Of a DNA stretch of 64,000 nucleotides, positions 45,572 to 54,521 are shown piece after piece; the first letter of the stretch is position 1, and every line of letters begins with the position of its first letter. The notes under the pieces were generated by a model, which saw nothing but the letters and a program-made list of their open reading frames with translations, searched no databases and was not told the DNA's origin. The position numbers were made by a program, and so were the translations under genes. The DNA comes from Flavobacterium notoginsengisoli. GTDB lineage: Bacteria; Bacteroidota; Bacteroidia; Flavobacteriales; Flavobacteriaceae. The stretch spans positions 870,723 to 934,722 of the forward strand of contig NZ_JACHLB010000001.1 in assembly GCF_014207905.1 (NCBI RefSeq). Direction: 5' to 3'.

Positions 45572-47998
45572 TTATTCGTATTTTAAATATTTTAAAACGT
45601 CTATTTTAGTTACTTGATATGCCTTTGTTAGTACAATTATTAAAGTAAGAATTACTAAAGAAATAAGTGCTACCGTAAAAGGAAAAACAGAAATATTAAT
45701 TCTGAAAGCAAAATCCTCAAGCCATTTTTGCAATAAAATATAAGCAGGTAGTATTCCGATTGCGAATCCCATGAAACAAAATACGATATATTGTTTTGAT
45801 AATTCTTTTAGCAAAATATCTGTTTCTGCACCCAGCGTTTTTCTAATTGCAATTTCTTTCAATCTTCTCTCCATCGAAAATGATGCCAAAGCGAACAATC
45901 CGAACACAGCAATTATAATTACGACCAAATTTAAGATAAAAAACAGGTTTTTTTGCTTGATTTGCTCTTGATAAGTTTTTGCAAAACCTTTGTTAACAAA
46001 TTCGTAATCAAAAGGATAGTCTGGGTTTACATTTTTATCCCAATATAATTTCAATTTTTCTAACGTTTCTGTTAAATTATTTGGAGAAACCTTTACAAGC
46101 ACATTATTAAAGTTATTCCATTTTAAAGTTTTAAGATTAATAAAAACCATTGGCGGTACTTTATTTTGTAAACCAGTGATATTAAAATCTTTTACAACCC
46201 CGACAATTTTAAACTTCAAGTTGCCTTTTTCGTTTCCCCATCCAGAGGTCACAACAGTATTTATCGGATCTTTAAGGTTTAATGTTTTTACCAGTGTTTC
46301 ATTCATTAGCATACTGCTAATTGTATCTGAGGCAAACTTTGGAGATAAATCACGTCCTTGAACAATTTTGATTTTCATCATATCCAGAAACCCAAAATCC
46401 ATTTCGACATTTCTTGGCTGTACGAAAATGCCGTTATGTGTAAAACCAGAACTTGAGTTGGTACTTCCGCCAAAAGAGCCAGCAAACGTAGAAACATCCA
46501 CAACTCCAGGAATTTTTGCTATTTCTTGTTTGTCAACCAAATATTGTTCTGTTCGTTTAAATCGATCTGGTTTGTTGTATGGAATCGAAATTACCTGATC
46601 TCCGCTGAAACCAAGTTCTTTATTCATCATGTAATCTACTTGAGAATTGACAATCAAAGCGCCAATGATAAAAAATGCTGCAATTCCGAATTGAAAAATA
46701 AGCATGGAGTTACGAATCCAAATACCGCTTTTACTTCTGGAAAAATTTCCTTTTAAAACCTTTAAAGTTTCAAAATTTGAGATATAAATGGCAGGGAAAA
46801 TACCGGCAAGAACGATTACTAATCCAAATATAAAAATGAGCTGCAGGTAAAATTCACTGCCATTCATAGTCAAATTTTTCTTTAAAAAGGTATTGTAATA
46901 AGGTAATGAAAGCTCTACAATTGCCAAAGCAAACAAAATTGCCATTGTAACAATTATAGCCGTTTCAAAAATAAACTGTGATATAATTTGATTTTTTGAA
47001 GCTCCAACAATTTTGCGAACTCCAACTTCTTTTGCACGTTTGATTGCCGATGCAGTTGCTAAATTGATGTAATTAACTAATGATAAAACCAGAATTAAAA
47101 CAGACAAACCGCCCATGATATAGAGTAATTTTAAATTCCCAACACCTTCTGGGAAATTTTGTCCTGCTGAGCTTTTTGTTCCGTGCAAACGAGACATTTG
47201 CAATTGGTCCAAAATAACTTTGATTTCGCCATTTTCTTTTACATATTGTTCTACAGTCTGTCCACTTTCTTTAGCATCTTTTAAAGTTCGGTTAACAAAA
47301 TTTACATTCTGCATTTTCTTTAAAACAGCAGCTGGATCTGCTCCTTTTTTGAGTTTAACGAGCAAGCCATAATTAAAATTCCCCCAGCTATTTTCATCGC
47401 CGTCACGTTTTACGCCACTAAATACATAATTAGGCTCCATTGAAGAAGGTTTTATAATGCGATAAACCGATTTTACGGTATAAGTAATGGTGTTGTAGAT
47501 TATTGCTTTTCCAATTGGATCTTCGTCTTTGAAGATTAATTTTGCTTGTTCTTCAGAAATTGCTACGCTGTTCTTCTCTTGTAAGATATTAGTTTTTGAA
47601 CCTTTTATAATTTCAAAAGGAAAAAAATCGAAGAAACTTCCATCACTTACAGTAATCTTTTTAGCCATTATTTTTTGAGCTTGATATTTGACGATATCTT
47701 CGTCATACCAAGTGTTGAAAAAACAGATTTTTTCAATTTCAGGAATTGATGCTTTACAGGTTTCTCCAAACGGAATAGAATTCGAACCCCAAGTATCTCC
47801 AGAGCTAATTCGGTTTAGCACCATATAAGCACTTTCCTTATTTGGATTCCATTGATCATAAGAATGTTCATTATTCCAATACAGAATAGCGAAAATAACA
47901 GAAGCAATTCCGATGCTTAATCCTAAAACATTTAAAAACGAAAACAATTTGCTTTGTCTTAAATGATAAATAAATATTTTAAACCAGTTAAAAATCAT
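45572..47998 (-). CDS. MacB-like ABC transporter permease
   Basis: 808 residues. Four N-terminal-to-middle and C-terminal helices in FtsX arrangement: TM near 20, a periplasmic MacB domain (about 45-285), helices near 290-420, a second periplasmic domain (about 460-670), and helices near 690-800. Motifs ASAIKRAKEVGVRKIVGASK and MERRLKEIAIRKTLGAE are the FtsX coupling loops. It has no ATPase; this is the next gene upstream. The complex is likely a mechanotransmission-type exporter. Last of the three-gene operon. Confidence 0.92.
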   Translation of the reverse strand: MIFNWFKIFIYHLRQSKLFSFLNVLGLSIGIASVIFAILYWNNEHSYDQWNPNKESAYMVLNRISSGDTWGSNSIPFGETCKASIPEIEKICFFNTWYDEDIVKYQAQKIMAKKITVSDGSFFDFFPFEIIKGSKTNILQEKNSVAISEEQAKLIFKDEDPIGKAIIYNTITYTVKSVYRIIKPSSMEPNYVFSGVKRDGDENSWGNFNYGLLVKLKKGADPAAVLKKMQNVNFVNRTLKDAKESGQTVEQYVKENGEIKVILDQLQMSRLHGTKSSAGQNFPEGVGNLKLLYIMGGLSVLILVLSLVNYINLATASAIKRAKEVGVRKIVGASKNQIISQFIFETAIIVTMAILFALAIVELSLPYYNTFLKKNLTMNGSEFYLQLIFIFGLVIVLAGIFPAIYISNFETLKVLKGNFSRSKSGIWIRNSMLIFQFGIAAFFIIGALIVNSQVDYMMNKELGFSGDQVISIPYNKPDRFKRTEQYLVDKQEIAKIPGVVDVSTFAGSFGGSTNSSSGFTHNGIFVQPRNVEMDFGFLDMMKIKIVQGRDLSPKFASDTISSMLMNETLVKTLNLKDPINTVVTSGWGNEKGNLKFKIVGVVKDFNITGLQNKVPPMVFINLKTLKWNNFNNVLVKVSPNNLTETLEKLKLYWDKNVNPDYPFDYEFVNKGFAKTYQEQIKQKNLFFILNLVVIIIAVFGLFALASFSMERRLKEIAIRKTLGAETDILLKELSKQYIVFCFMGFAIGILPAYILLQKWLEDFAFRINISVFPFTVALISLVILTLIIVLTKAYQVTKIDVLKYLKYE

Positions 47999-48122
47999 GG
48001 TATATGTTTTTAGTTAAATGAGTTTTAAATCGTAAAGATTTTTTTAAAGCATTGTAAAAATTTTGCAGACAAATTCTACCAGAACTACGAGTGCAGTAAC
48101 AATAATTTTAATCATGATTTCT

Positions 48123-48830
48123 TTATTTAGCGTCCATAAAAACATCTACATTTCTCTGATTCAATTTCTCAGAAAATATAACTCCGTCTTTCATATGAAT
48201 GGTTCTTTGAGAGAAAGAAGCATCATAATCAGAGTGGGTAACCATCAAGATTGTTGCGCCTTTTGCGTGTAAATCGGTTAAAAGTTCCATTACTTCATTA
48301 CCGTTTTTACTGTCTAGGTTTCCAGTTGGCTCATCGGCAAGAATAATTTTAGGATCATTAACTAAAGCTCTTGCAACGGCAACTCTTTGCTGTTGTCCTC
48401 CTGAAAGCTGTTGCGGAAAGTGTTTCAAACGATGAGAAATATTTAATTTTTCTGCAATGGCTTCGATTTTCTGTTTTCTTTCAGATGCTTTTACATTATT
48501 GTAAAGCAATGGTAATTCGATATTGTCGTAAACAGAAAGCTCGTCGATTAAGTTGAAGTTTTGAAAAATGAAACCAATGTTTTCTTTTCTCACTTGCGCT
48601 CTTCCTTTTTCCTTAAGTCCGATCATTTCTTGATCTAATAATTTATAACTTCCGTCATTAGCGCTGTCTAGAAGTCCGATAATGTTTAATAAAGTTGATT
48701 TTCCGCAACCAGAAGGTCCCATGATAGTTAAAAAATCTCCTTTTTTTATTTCTAAATTGATACCGCTTAAAGCAGCAGTTTCTATTTCTTCTGTTCTAAA
48801 AACTTTGGTTAAATTCTGAATTGTGATCAT
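48123..48830 (-). CDS. MacB/LolD-type ABC ATPase
   Basis: 235 residues with Walker A GPSGCGKST, signature LSGGQQQRVAVARAL, Walker B ILADEPTGNLD and H-loop THS. Powers the permease encoded next. 124 bases after it on the minus strand is the permease start. Confidence 0.95.
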   Translation of the reverse strand: MITIQNLTKVFRTEEIETAALSGINLEIKKGDFLTIMGPSGCGKSTLLNIIGLLDSANDGSYKLLDQEMIGLKEKGRAQVRKENIGFIFQNFNLIDELSVYDNIELPLLYNNVKASERKQKIEAIAEKLNISHRLKHFPQQLSGGQQQRVAVARALVNDPKIILADEPTGNLDSKNGNEVMELLTDLHAKGATILMVTHSDYDASFSQRTIHMKDGVIFSEKLNQRNVDVFMDAK

Positions 48831-48918
48831 AATTTTTTAAGGTTTTGAAATGTTATTAAATACGTTTTTTGATTGATGATTGAAACGATGATTGTGTGTT
48901 TTGTTTTTGTTTTTATTT

Positions 48919-48966
48919 GTTTCAGGTTTCAAGTTTTTTTCGTTGCGTTAACATGAAACCTGAAAC
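48919..48966. repeat. Intergenic inverted repeat (GTTTCAGGTTT type)
   Basis: 11-base arms 48919-48929 and 48956-48966, inside the operon between adaptor and ATPase genes. Related to 13466-13504. Confidence 0.7.
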
Positions 48967-48981
48967 TTGAAACAAAACAAA

Positions 48982-50226
48982 CTATTCTTGATTAAGCGAA
49001 AGCTCTTCAATATCTTTATAATCTGAATATGAAGAAGTAATTACAGATTCGCCTTCTTTTAATCCTTCAAGAACTTCATAATAAGAAGGATTTTCGCGTC
49101 CTAATTTTATGTTTCTTCTTTCTGCTTTATTTCCTTTTACTACGAAAATCCATTTTCCAGCAGCTTCTTGATTAAAAGCACCTCTTGGAATTACTAATGT
49201 TTTATTTTTCTCGGATAAAATCAGTTTTACACCAAAGCTAAGTCCGTCTTGCAAAACAATATTTTCTCTGGATGTGAAAGCCAATTCTACTGTAAAATGT
49301 CCGTTTTTTACTTCTGGAATTACTTTGGTAACCAATACCTCAAGATTTTTTCCTTTAAATTCAACTTGACCTTTTAGGCCTTCTCTGATTTTTTCTAAGT
49401 AGAATTCGTCAACTTCTGCGGCAAGTTTATAACCTTTATTAGAATCAATTTTTCCGATGCTTGCTCCAGCCTGAAAACTTTTTCCTAAAACCGGTTCAAA
49501 AGAAGTTAATCTTCCTGTTTCTGGCGCTGTAATTAAAAAGTTCTTTTTGTTGTTTCTCAAAATTTCCAAACTTTTTTCCATGGTTTGAATCGAGCGATTG
49601 ATTTGAGAGATTTGAACTTGATTGCTTTGTTTTTCTTTCTGAACACTTTGCTGAATCGTTCTTTTTCGTTCTTCCTGAAAGCGCAGACTTTCTTTAAAAG
49701 TATTCCAGTCATTTCTAGAAATTACGTCTTTTTCATAAAGTTTAGCGTTCATGTCATATAATCGTTTGGCGTCGTTATAATCATGTTCAATTAAAACTAA
49801 ATCTTTTGTCAAGTTTAATTCCTGATTTCTAATATTTAATTTTCCTGTGTTTAAATTATTGATTTGCTCAATAATAGCAGTTTCTTGCGTCAAATAATTT
49901 AATTCTGTATTCGGATTGTATAAACGAGCTAGTGATTGCCCTTTGGTTACCATTGCACCATTTTCTACAAAAATTTCTTTTACAGAACCTCCCTCCGTAA
50001 CATTGACCAACATAACATTCAATGGTTCAACTTTTGCCTGAAAAACTACAAAATCTTCAAAAAAGGCTTTTTCTGCTTTTTGAATTACCAGTTCATCGGT
50101 TTTTACATTCAAAGTTCTTTTCGAATTCAAAGCAAAACCAACGATAACCACCAAAACTAAAAAAACAGCAATTGCTATTGTGAGATATCTAATTTTTTTA
50201 TTTTTACGAGGAATTATCTTGTCCAT
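48982..50226 (-). CDS. MacA-like periplasmic adaptor
   Basis: 414 residues. One N-terminal membrane helix (about 13-30), lipoyl-like half with VNVTEGGSVKEIFVENGAMVTKGQSLARL, a long coiled-coil (about 110-225), the return lipoyl half, barrel and membrane-proximal domains (KLGRENPSYYEVLEGLKEGESVITS). It would link the MacB-like permease to an outer-membrane channel. First gene of the operon, preceded by a sigma-54-like promoter. Confidence 0.92.
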   Translation of the reverse strand: MDKIIPRKNKKIRYLTIAIAVFLVLVVIVGFALNSKRTLNVKTDELVIQKAEKAFFEDFVVFQAKVEPLNVMLVNVTEGGSVKEIFVENGAMVTKGQSLARLYNPNTELNYLTQETAIIEQINNLNTGKLNIRNQELNLTKDLVLIEHDYNDAKRLYDMNAKLYEKDVISRNDWNTFKESLRFQEERKRTIQQSVQKEKQSNQVQISQINRSIQTMEKSLEILRNNKKNFLITAPETGRLTSFEPVLGKSFQAGASIGKIDSNKGYKLAAEVDEFYLEKIREGLKGQVEFKGKNLEVLVTKVIPEVKNGHFTVELAFTSRENIVLQDGLSFGVKLILSEKNKTLVIPRGAFNQEAAGKWIFVVKGNKAERRNIKLGRENPSYYEVLEGLKEGESVITSSYSDYKDIEELSLNQE

Positions 50227-50254
50227 TTTTTTAATATTTTACTGATAATCAATA

Positions 50255-50270
50255 GGTAAATACTGTGCCA
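50255..50270 (-). promoter_or_regulatory. Sigma-54 (RpoN) promoter of exporter operon
   Basis: On the minus strand TGGCACA (50270-50264), 4-base spacer, TTACC (50259-50255). The -24 GG and -12 spacing fit the TGGCAC-N5-TTGC consensus with one mismatch in the -12 part. Transcription would start near 50245, 19 bases before the adaptor ATG. A divergent sigma-54-type activator gene supports the call. Confidence 0.65.
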
Positions 50271-50334
50271 TTAAATTTATTATTTGTAAAGTGTTGATTT
50301 TAAAGAAGCTTTCAAAACCACTATAAAAAAGTAG

Positions 50335-50372
50335 TGTTCGATAATGAACAGTTGACCGTTCAAAATCGAACA
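50335..50372. promoter_or_regulatory. Paired upstream activator sites
   Basis: TGTTC-N6-GAACA (50335-50350) and CGTTC-N6-GAACA (50357-50372), centred 22 bases (two helical turns) apart, about 65-100 bases upstream of the sigma-54-like promoter. A typical place and form for an NtrC-type dimer pair; the adjacent regulator is the natural candidate. The sites also overlap the leader of that regulator gene, so autoregulation is possible. Confidence 0.65.
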
Positions 50373-50384
50373 AAAAAGTACCAC

Positions 50385-51746
50385 ATGAGAAAAAAGCAAG
50401 CCCAAATATTAGTTGTAGACGATCAGGAAGAAATTCTTTTTTCGGCAAAAATGATTCTCAAAAAGCATTTTGAAACCATTTTTACAACTAGTAGTCCAAA
50501 AAAAATCATTTCTATTTTAAGTGAAAACGAAATAAATGTGGTGCTTTTAGATATGAATTATCGAATTGGATTTGAAGATGGGCGAGAAGGAATTCACTGG
50601 CTGAAAGAAATAAAAACACTTTCTCCCAACACAATTGTAATCTTAATGACCGCTTTCGGTAAAATTGAAACGGCTGTTGAAGGTATAAAAATTGGCGCTT
50701 TTGATTATGTTTTAAAACCTTGGCACAACGAAAAACTGCTTGAAATTATAGAAAAAGCAGTTGTAGAAAGCAGAAAAAACACCAAAAAGGCTTCTGTTGA
50801 AGAAAGTAAAAATGAGAAAAGGTATTTTGTCGGAACTTCATCCAAAATAAAACAAGCTTATGCAATAGCAGAAAAAGTAGCCAGAACCGATGCTAATGTT
50901 TTGATTTTGGGAGAAAACGGAACAGGAAAGTATGTTTTTGCCGAACATATTCATCAGCATTCTGAAAGAAAAAATCAACCTTTTGTACATGTAGATTTGG
51001 GTTCTTTGAGCGATAATTTGTTCGAAAGCGAACTTTTTGGTTATGCAAAAGGCGCTTTTACAGATGCTAAAGTAGATACTGCAGGACGCTTTGAAAATGC
51101 TTCGAATGGGACTATTTTTTTAGATGAAATTGGAAATATTCCTTTACATCTTCAAGCGAAATTGCTTCATGTTTTGCAAACCAAAACCGTGACTCGATTA
51201 GGAGAAAGCAAACCAAGACCTCTCAATGTTCGTGTTATTGCGGCAACAAATAGTGATATTAAAACAGAAGTAAAAAATAAAACTTTCCGTGAAGATTTGT
51301 TGTACAGAATCAATACAATGGAAATTAATCTGCCTTCTTTGCGCGAACGAAAAGATGACATTGTTCCGATGGCAAATTTTATTTTGCAGCAGATTGCAGA
51401 AAAGTACAATCATGGTTCCGAAACTTCGCGATGGAATTTTGACGATAATGTAGCTCCTTATCTTGAAAAATATCCTTGGAAAGGAAATGTTCGCGAAATG
51501 GAAAATAAAATAGAACGTGCTTTAATTTTAGCCGAAAATAATACAATTTCTGTACTTGATTTGGATATTTTGGATTTTGAAGAAATTCAGGAAAATGATG
51601 AAAATCCTTTATCTGAAATGGAAAAAGTAGCAATTGAAAAAGCGCTTTTTAAGCACAATGGAAATATCAGTAAAACTGCCGAAGATTTGGGGCTTTCGCG
51701 CGCAGCTTTGTACAGAAGAATTGAAAAATACGATTTGAAAAATTAA
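50385..51746 (+). CDS. NtrC-type sigma-54 response regulator
   Basis: 453 residues from ATG 50385. An in-frame GTG at 50334 would place the start inside the palindromic sites and is less likely. Receiver domain 1-125 with D12, D13 and phospho-acceptor D56 (LLDMNY). AAA+ domain about 145-375 with Walker A GENGTGKYV, the sigma-54 loop GAFTDA (usual GAFTGA), and GTIFLDEI. C-terminal Fis-type helix-turn-helix (GNISKTAEDLGLSRAALYRRI). It pairs with the kinase 146 bases downstream and probably drives the divergent exporter operon. Confidence 0.93.
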   Translation: MRKKQAQILVVDDQEEILFSAKMILKKHFETIFTTSSPKKIISILSENEINVVLLDMNYRIGFEDGREGIHWLKEIKTLSPNTIVILMTAFGKIETAVEGIKIGAFDYVLKPWHNEKLLEIIEKAVVESRKNTKKASVEESKNEKRYFVGTSSKIKQAYAIAEKVARTDANVLILGENGTGKYVFAEHIHQHSERKNQPFVHVDLGSLSDNLFESELFGYAKGAFTDAKVDTAGRFENASNGTIFLDEIGNIPLHLQAKLLHVLQTKTVTRLGESKPRPLNVRVIAATNSDIKTEVKNKTFREDLLYRINTMEINLPSLRERKDDIVPMANFILQQIAEKYNHGSETSRWNFDDNVAPYLEKYPWKGNVREMENKIERALILAENNTISVLDLDILDFEEIQENDENPLSEMEKVAIEKALFKHNGNISKTAEDLGLSRAALYRRIEKYDLKN

Positions 51747-51761
51747 GGAAAATGAGTAGCG

Positions 51762-51875
51762 TCCAGCTTTAGCTGGATGTAAATAATAAGGAAAGATGAG
51801 AGGCTTTAGCCAAAATAAGTAAGTTTGGCTAAAGCCATTTCCTAAATAATTTTATCTCTCCAGCTAAAGCTGGAG
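51762..51875. repeat. Three-hairpin inverted repeat between regulator and kinase
   Basis: TCCAGCTTTAGCTGGA (51762-51777), a perfect 13-bp hairpin GGCTTTAGCCAAA (51802-51814 with 51824-51836), and CTCCAGCTAAAGCTGGAG (51858-51875), the inverse of the first. It lies within the two-component operon and could alter the regulator to kinase ratio. Confidence 0.8.
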
Positions 51876-51891
51876 GCAATTCAAATAAAAC

Positions 51892-53217
51892 ATGAAGAAT
51901 TGGAAGTTTTATAATGCGCTGTTTGTGCGAGTTTTGTCTATAATGTTGCTTTTTTTTGGAAGCGCTTTCCTTTTCTATTTCGGTTTTCGATACAATGCCA
52001 TTTTGGTTGGTGCTTTCGTATTAATTTTCCTTTTTGAAATGTATTTTTTTATCAAAAATCAGTTGTCGTTTTATGATAAAACCATAAACTCTATCTTGCA
52101 TAACGACTTTTCTACACATTTTCCAGAAGAACATAAAAAAGGTGATTTTACTAGTTTGTATAATTTGTATGATGCTTTAAAAGTGCAAAAACAAGAACAG
52201 ACTTCTAAAGAATTAATTTATAGTTCGATATTGAACAGTATCGACACAGCCGCGTTGATTTTGGAAAAAGAAAATGATACATGGTCTATTTTTATAATGA
52301 ACGATTGTTTTTCGAATCTTTTCAAAGTGCCAAAAGTAACGCATTGGAAATATCTTAAAAATTACCTTCCAGGACTTTGCAATGAAATTGAAAATATTGG
52401 ATTTGCTGAGGTAAAAAACGCTATTTCTATTAAAATTGAAGAACAAGATTTGCAGACTTTTATGCTTCAGACGTCGTATACGCAAACATACGATAAAGAG
52501 TATTTTATTATTTTATTGGATAGTATTCAGCGTGTCATTGAGAAAAAAGAAAAAGAGGCTTGGATCAATTTAATGAAAATTATTTCACATGAATTAATGA
52601 ATTCATTAACGCCGATTCGCGCGCTTTCGCAAAATTTGCTTCATATTGTAGATCAGGAAGAATTAGAAGAAGATGATTTTGAAGACATAAAAAGCAGTAT
52701 TTCGACCATTATAAACCGAAGCGATCATTTGCAATTTTTTGTTGAAAATTATAGAAAACTTGCCATGCTTCCCACTCCAAACAAACAAATGACGCCAATT
52801 AATGCTTTGTTTGAAGATTGTTTGCGAATTATGAGTCCGATTTTGAAACAAGAAGGGATCGAATTGATTAATGAAATTCATAGTTCCCGTTCGATTTCAA
52901 TAGATAAAAATCAGATGGAACAAGTTATTATTAATTTGATTACCAATAGTATTCACGCTTTAAAAGAAAAAGAAGAAAAGAAATTAATTGTGTCGAGTTA
53001 TACCGAAAATAACCGCTTTTTTATTGTGATTTCTGATAATGGAAAAGGAGTAGATGCTGAAATTAGAGATAAGGTTTTCTTGCCATTTTTCACAACCAGA
53101 AAAGACGGCGCCGGTATCGGATTAACGCTTTCTAAAAATATTATCGAAGCGCACGGAGGTTATTTAAGCTACCAAACAGATGAAGATAAAACGAGTTTTG
53201 TGATTTGTTTGATTTGA
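51892..53217 (+). CDS. Sensor histidine kinase
   Basis: 441 residues. Two N-terminal membrane helices (about 8-28 and 32-50) with almost no periplasmic loop, a PAS-like segment (about 100-210), a dimerisation domain with ISHELMNSLTPIRALSQNL (phospho-His), and a C-terminal ATPase with N box (QVIINLITNSIHAL), G1 (SDNGKGVD) and G2 (GAGIGLTLSKNII). The short loop suggests it senses a membrane or internal signal, as expected for an exporter control system. Confidence 0.93.
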   Translation: MKNWKFYNALFVRVLSIMLLFFGSAFLFYFGFRYNAILVGAFVLIFLFEMYFFIKNQLSFYDKTINSILHNDFSTHFPEEHKKGDFTSLYNLYDALKVQKQEQTSKELIYSSILNSIDTAALILEKENDTWSIFIMNDCFSNLFKVPKVTHWKYLKNYLPGLCNEIENIGFAEVKNAISIKIEEQDLQTFMLQTSYTQTYDKEYFIILLDSIQRVIEKKEKEAWINLMKIISHELMNSLTPIRALSQNLLHIVDQEELEEDDFEDIKSSISTIINRSDHLQFFVENYRKLAMLPTPNKQMTPINALFEDCLRIMSPILKQEGIELINEIHSSRSISIDKNQMEQVIINLITNSIHALKEKEEKKLIVSSYTENNRFFIVISDNGKGVDAEIRDKVFLPFFTTRKDGAGIGLTLSKNIIEAHGGYLSYQTDEDKTSFVICLI

Positions 53218-53265
53218 TTGGTTTTGCCACAAAGGCGCTAAGACGCAAAGATTTTATCGCAGAAG

Positions 53266-53279
53266 CGCACTGCAGTGCG
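53266..53279. repeat. 14-bp perfect GC palindrome
   Basis: CGCACTGCAGTGCG between the convergent kinase and alkyltransferase-like genes, embedded in AT-rich sequence related to the GCGCAAAG-type repeats. Confidence 0.6.
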
Positions 53280-53360
53280 TCTACACAAAGAAAATAAATC
53301 GCAATCTGTTTTTAATTTTACAAGAATGTGAGGCTGAAAGATAGTATTTGCATTTAAAAA

Positions 53361-53687
53361 TTAGAATTCAACCTCAGGCTTCCAAAAATGCTTTTCAAAA
53401 TCTACAATCTGATTATTGACTACTTTAATGCCTTCATTTTCTAATAATTGCTGCATTAAATTAGTTCCGTCAAAATGATGTTTTCCAGTCAAAAGCCCTT
53501 TTTGATTAACAACTCGATGCGCTGGAACATCATCCATATTATGACAAGCATTCATAGCCCAGCCAACCATTCGCGCAGATCGGGCAGTGCCTAAGGCTTT
53601 TGCAATTGCGCCATACGAAGTTACTTTTCCGTACGGAATCTGTCTTGCAATTACATAAACTCTTTCGAAAAAATTTTCCTCAGCCAT
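53361..53687 (-). CDS. Alkyltransferase-like (ATL) DNA-binding protein
   Basis: 108 residues, the size of the C-terminal MGMT domain alone. The active-site motif PCHRV of O6-alkylguanine transferases reads PAHRV, so the acceptor Cys is Ala: the mark of ATL proteins, which bind alkylated bases and flag them for nucleotide excision repair rather than repair them directly. Also YGKVTSYGAIAKALG and ARMVGWAMN. Stands alone. Confidence 0.93.
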   Translation of the reverse strand: MAEENFFERVYVIARQIPYGKVTSYGAIAKALGTARSARMVGWAMNACHNMDDVPAHRVVNQKGLLTGKHHFDGTNLMQQLLENEGIKVVNNQIVDFEKHFWKPEVEF

Positions 53688-53700
53688 AAATTGTTTTTTT

Positions 53701-53780
53701 GTTTCACGCAGATTTTAGCAGATTAAAATTAAATCAAAAAATCTTTTAGATCGGCGCAAATCTGCAAAATCTGCGTGAAA
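53701..53780. repeat. Inverted repeat (CACGCAGATTTTAGCAGATT type)
   Basis: Arms about 53701-53724 and 53759-53781, one base missing in the right arm. Shares CACGCAGATT with the inner arms at 28381-28470. Confidence 0.75.
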
Positions 53781-53840
53781 AACTTCATCACAAAGTAAAA
53801 AAAAATCATTTTAATCCTTTTAATCTGTGGCTATATAAAA

Positions 53841-54479
53841 TTAACCGAAATAGTAATTCAGGATATTAAAAAGTGTTGCAAGTGCGATTAATCCTGTAAT
53901 ACTTCCAATAATAGTATTCATGTTTCGCATGATGTAATCAGTTTTCTTTTCAATTCGTCCAAAAAAGGCAATGTAACTATACAAAGCGGCGAACGAACCT
54001 AAAACTGATCCTAATACAAACGTAAAAATGATATTGTTTTCAAATACAAAAAGATGATATGAAGCTAAAGTCACGCTTACTACAACATAATACGGAATGG
54101 GAAAGAAATTTAACCCAGAAAGCAACATTCCCAGAAAGAAGCGACTTTTTTTACTGCTCTTTTTAATCTTCGATTTTTTCTTGGTTTTGGGTTCTTTCGC
54201 AATAAATAAAAAGTAAATCGTTAAGATTGAAAAGATTCCGAAACCGACTTCACGCAATAATGTAACAACATCGGGTCTATTATCGATTACGCGTGCAAAA
54301 AGAACCGCAACATAAACCTGAAAAAAAATAACTAGAACTGCGCCAATAGCAAACCACAAAGCATTCTTTTTTCCTTCTTTCAGATTTATTTTGGCAGCTG
54401 TCATGTTGATTAATCCTGGCGGAATAATCCCAATTGCGGCTGCAATAAAGCCTGAAAGTAATGGAGTAAGATATACCAT
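53841..54479 (-). CDS. LysE-family transporter
   Basis: 212 residues with about six membrane helices. The N-terminus (TPLLSGFIAAAIGIIPPGLINMTAAKINLKEGKKNALWFAIGA in part) has the LysE/RhtB pattern, including the PGP-like IPPG. A Lys-rich loop (KEPKTKKKSKIKKSSKKSRF) sits in the middle on the cytoplasmic side. Members export amino acids or small metabolites. 42 bases upstream of it on the minus strand is trmB's end. Confidence 0.85.
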   Translation of the reverse strand: MVYLTPLLSGFIAAAIGIIPPGLINMTAAKINLKEGKKNALWFAIGAVLVIFFQVYVAVLFARVIDNRPDVVTLLREVGFGIFSILTIYFLFIAKEPKTKKKSKIKKSSKKSRFFLGMLLSGLNFFPIPYYVVVSVTLASYHLFVFENNIIFTFVLGSVLGSFAALYSYIAFFGRIEKKTDYIMRNMNTIIGSITGLIALATLFNILNYYFG

Positions 54480-54521
54480 TCAGTAATTAAATCTGTTTGA
54501 ATAAAAGTTTTAAAATTAAGA

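Noticed and set aside
50334..50384. GTG start for the sigma-54 regulator
   Set aside because: It falls inside the paired palindromic sites, and the extra residues precede a normal receiver-domain start at 50385.
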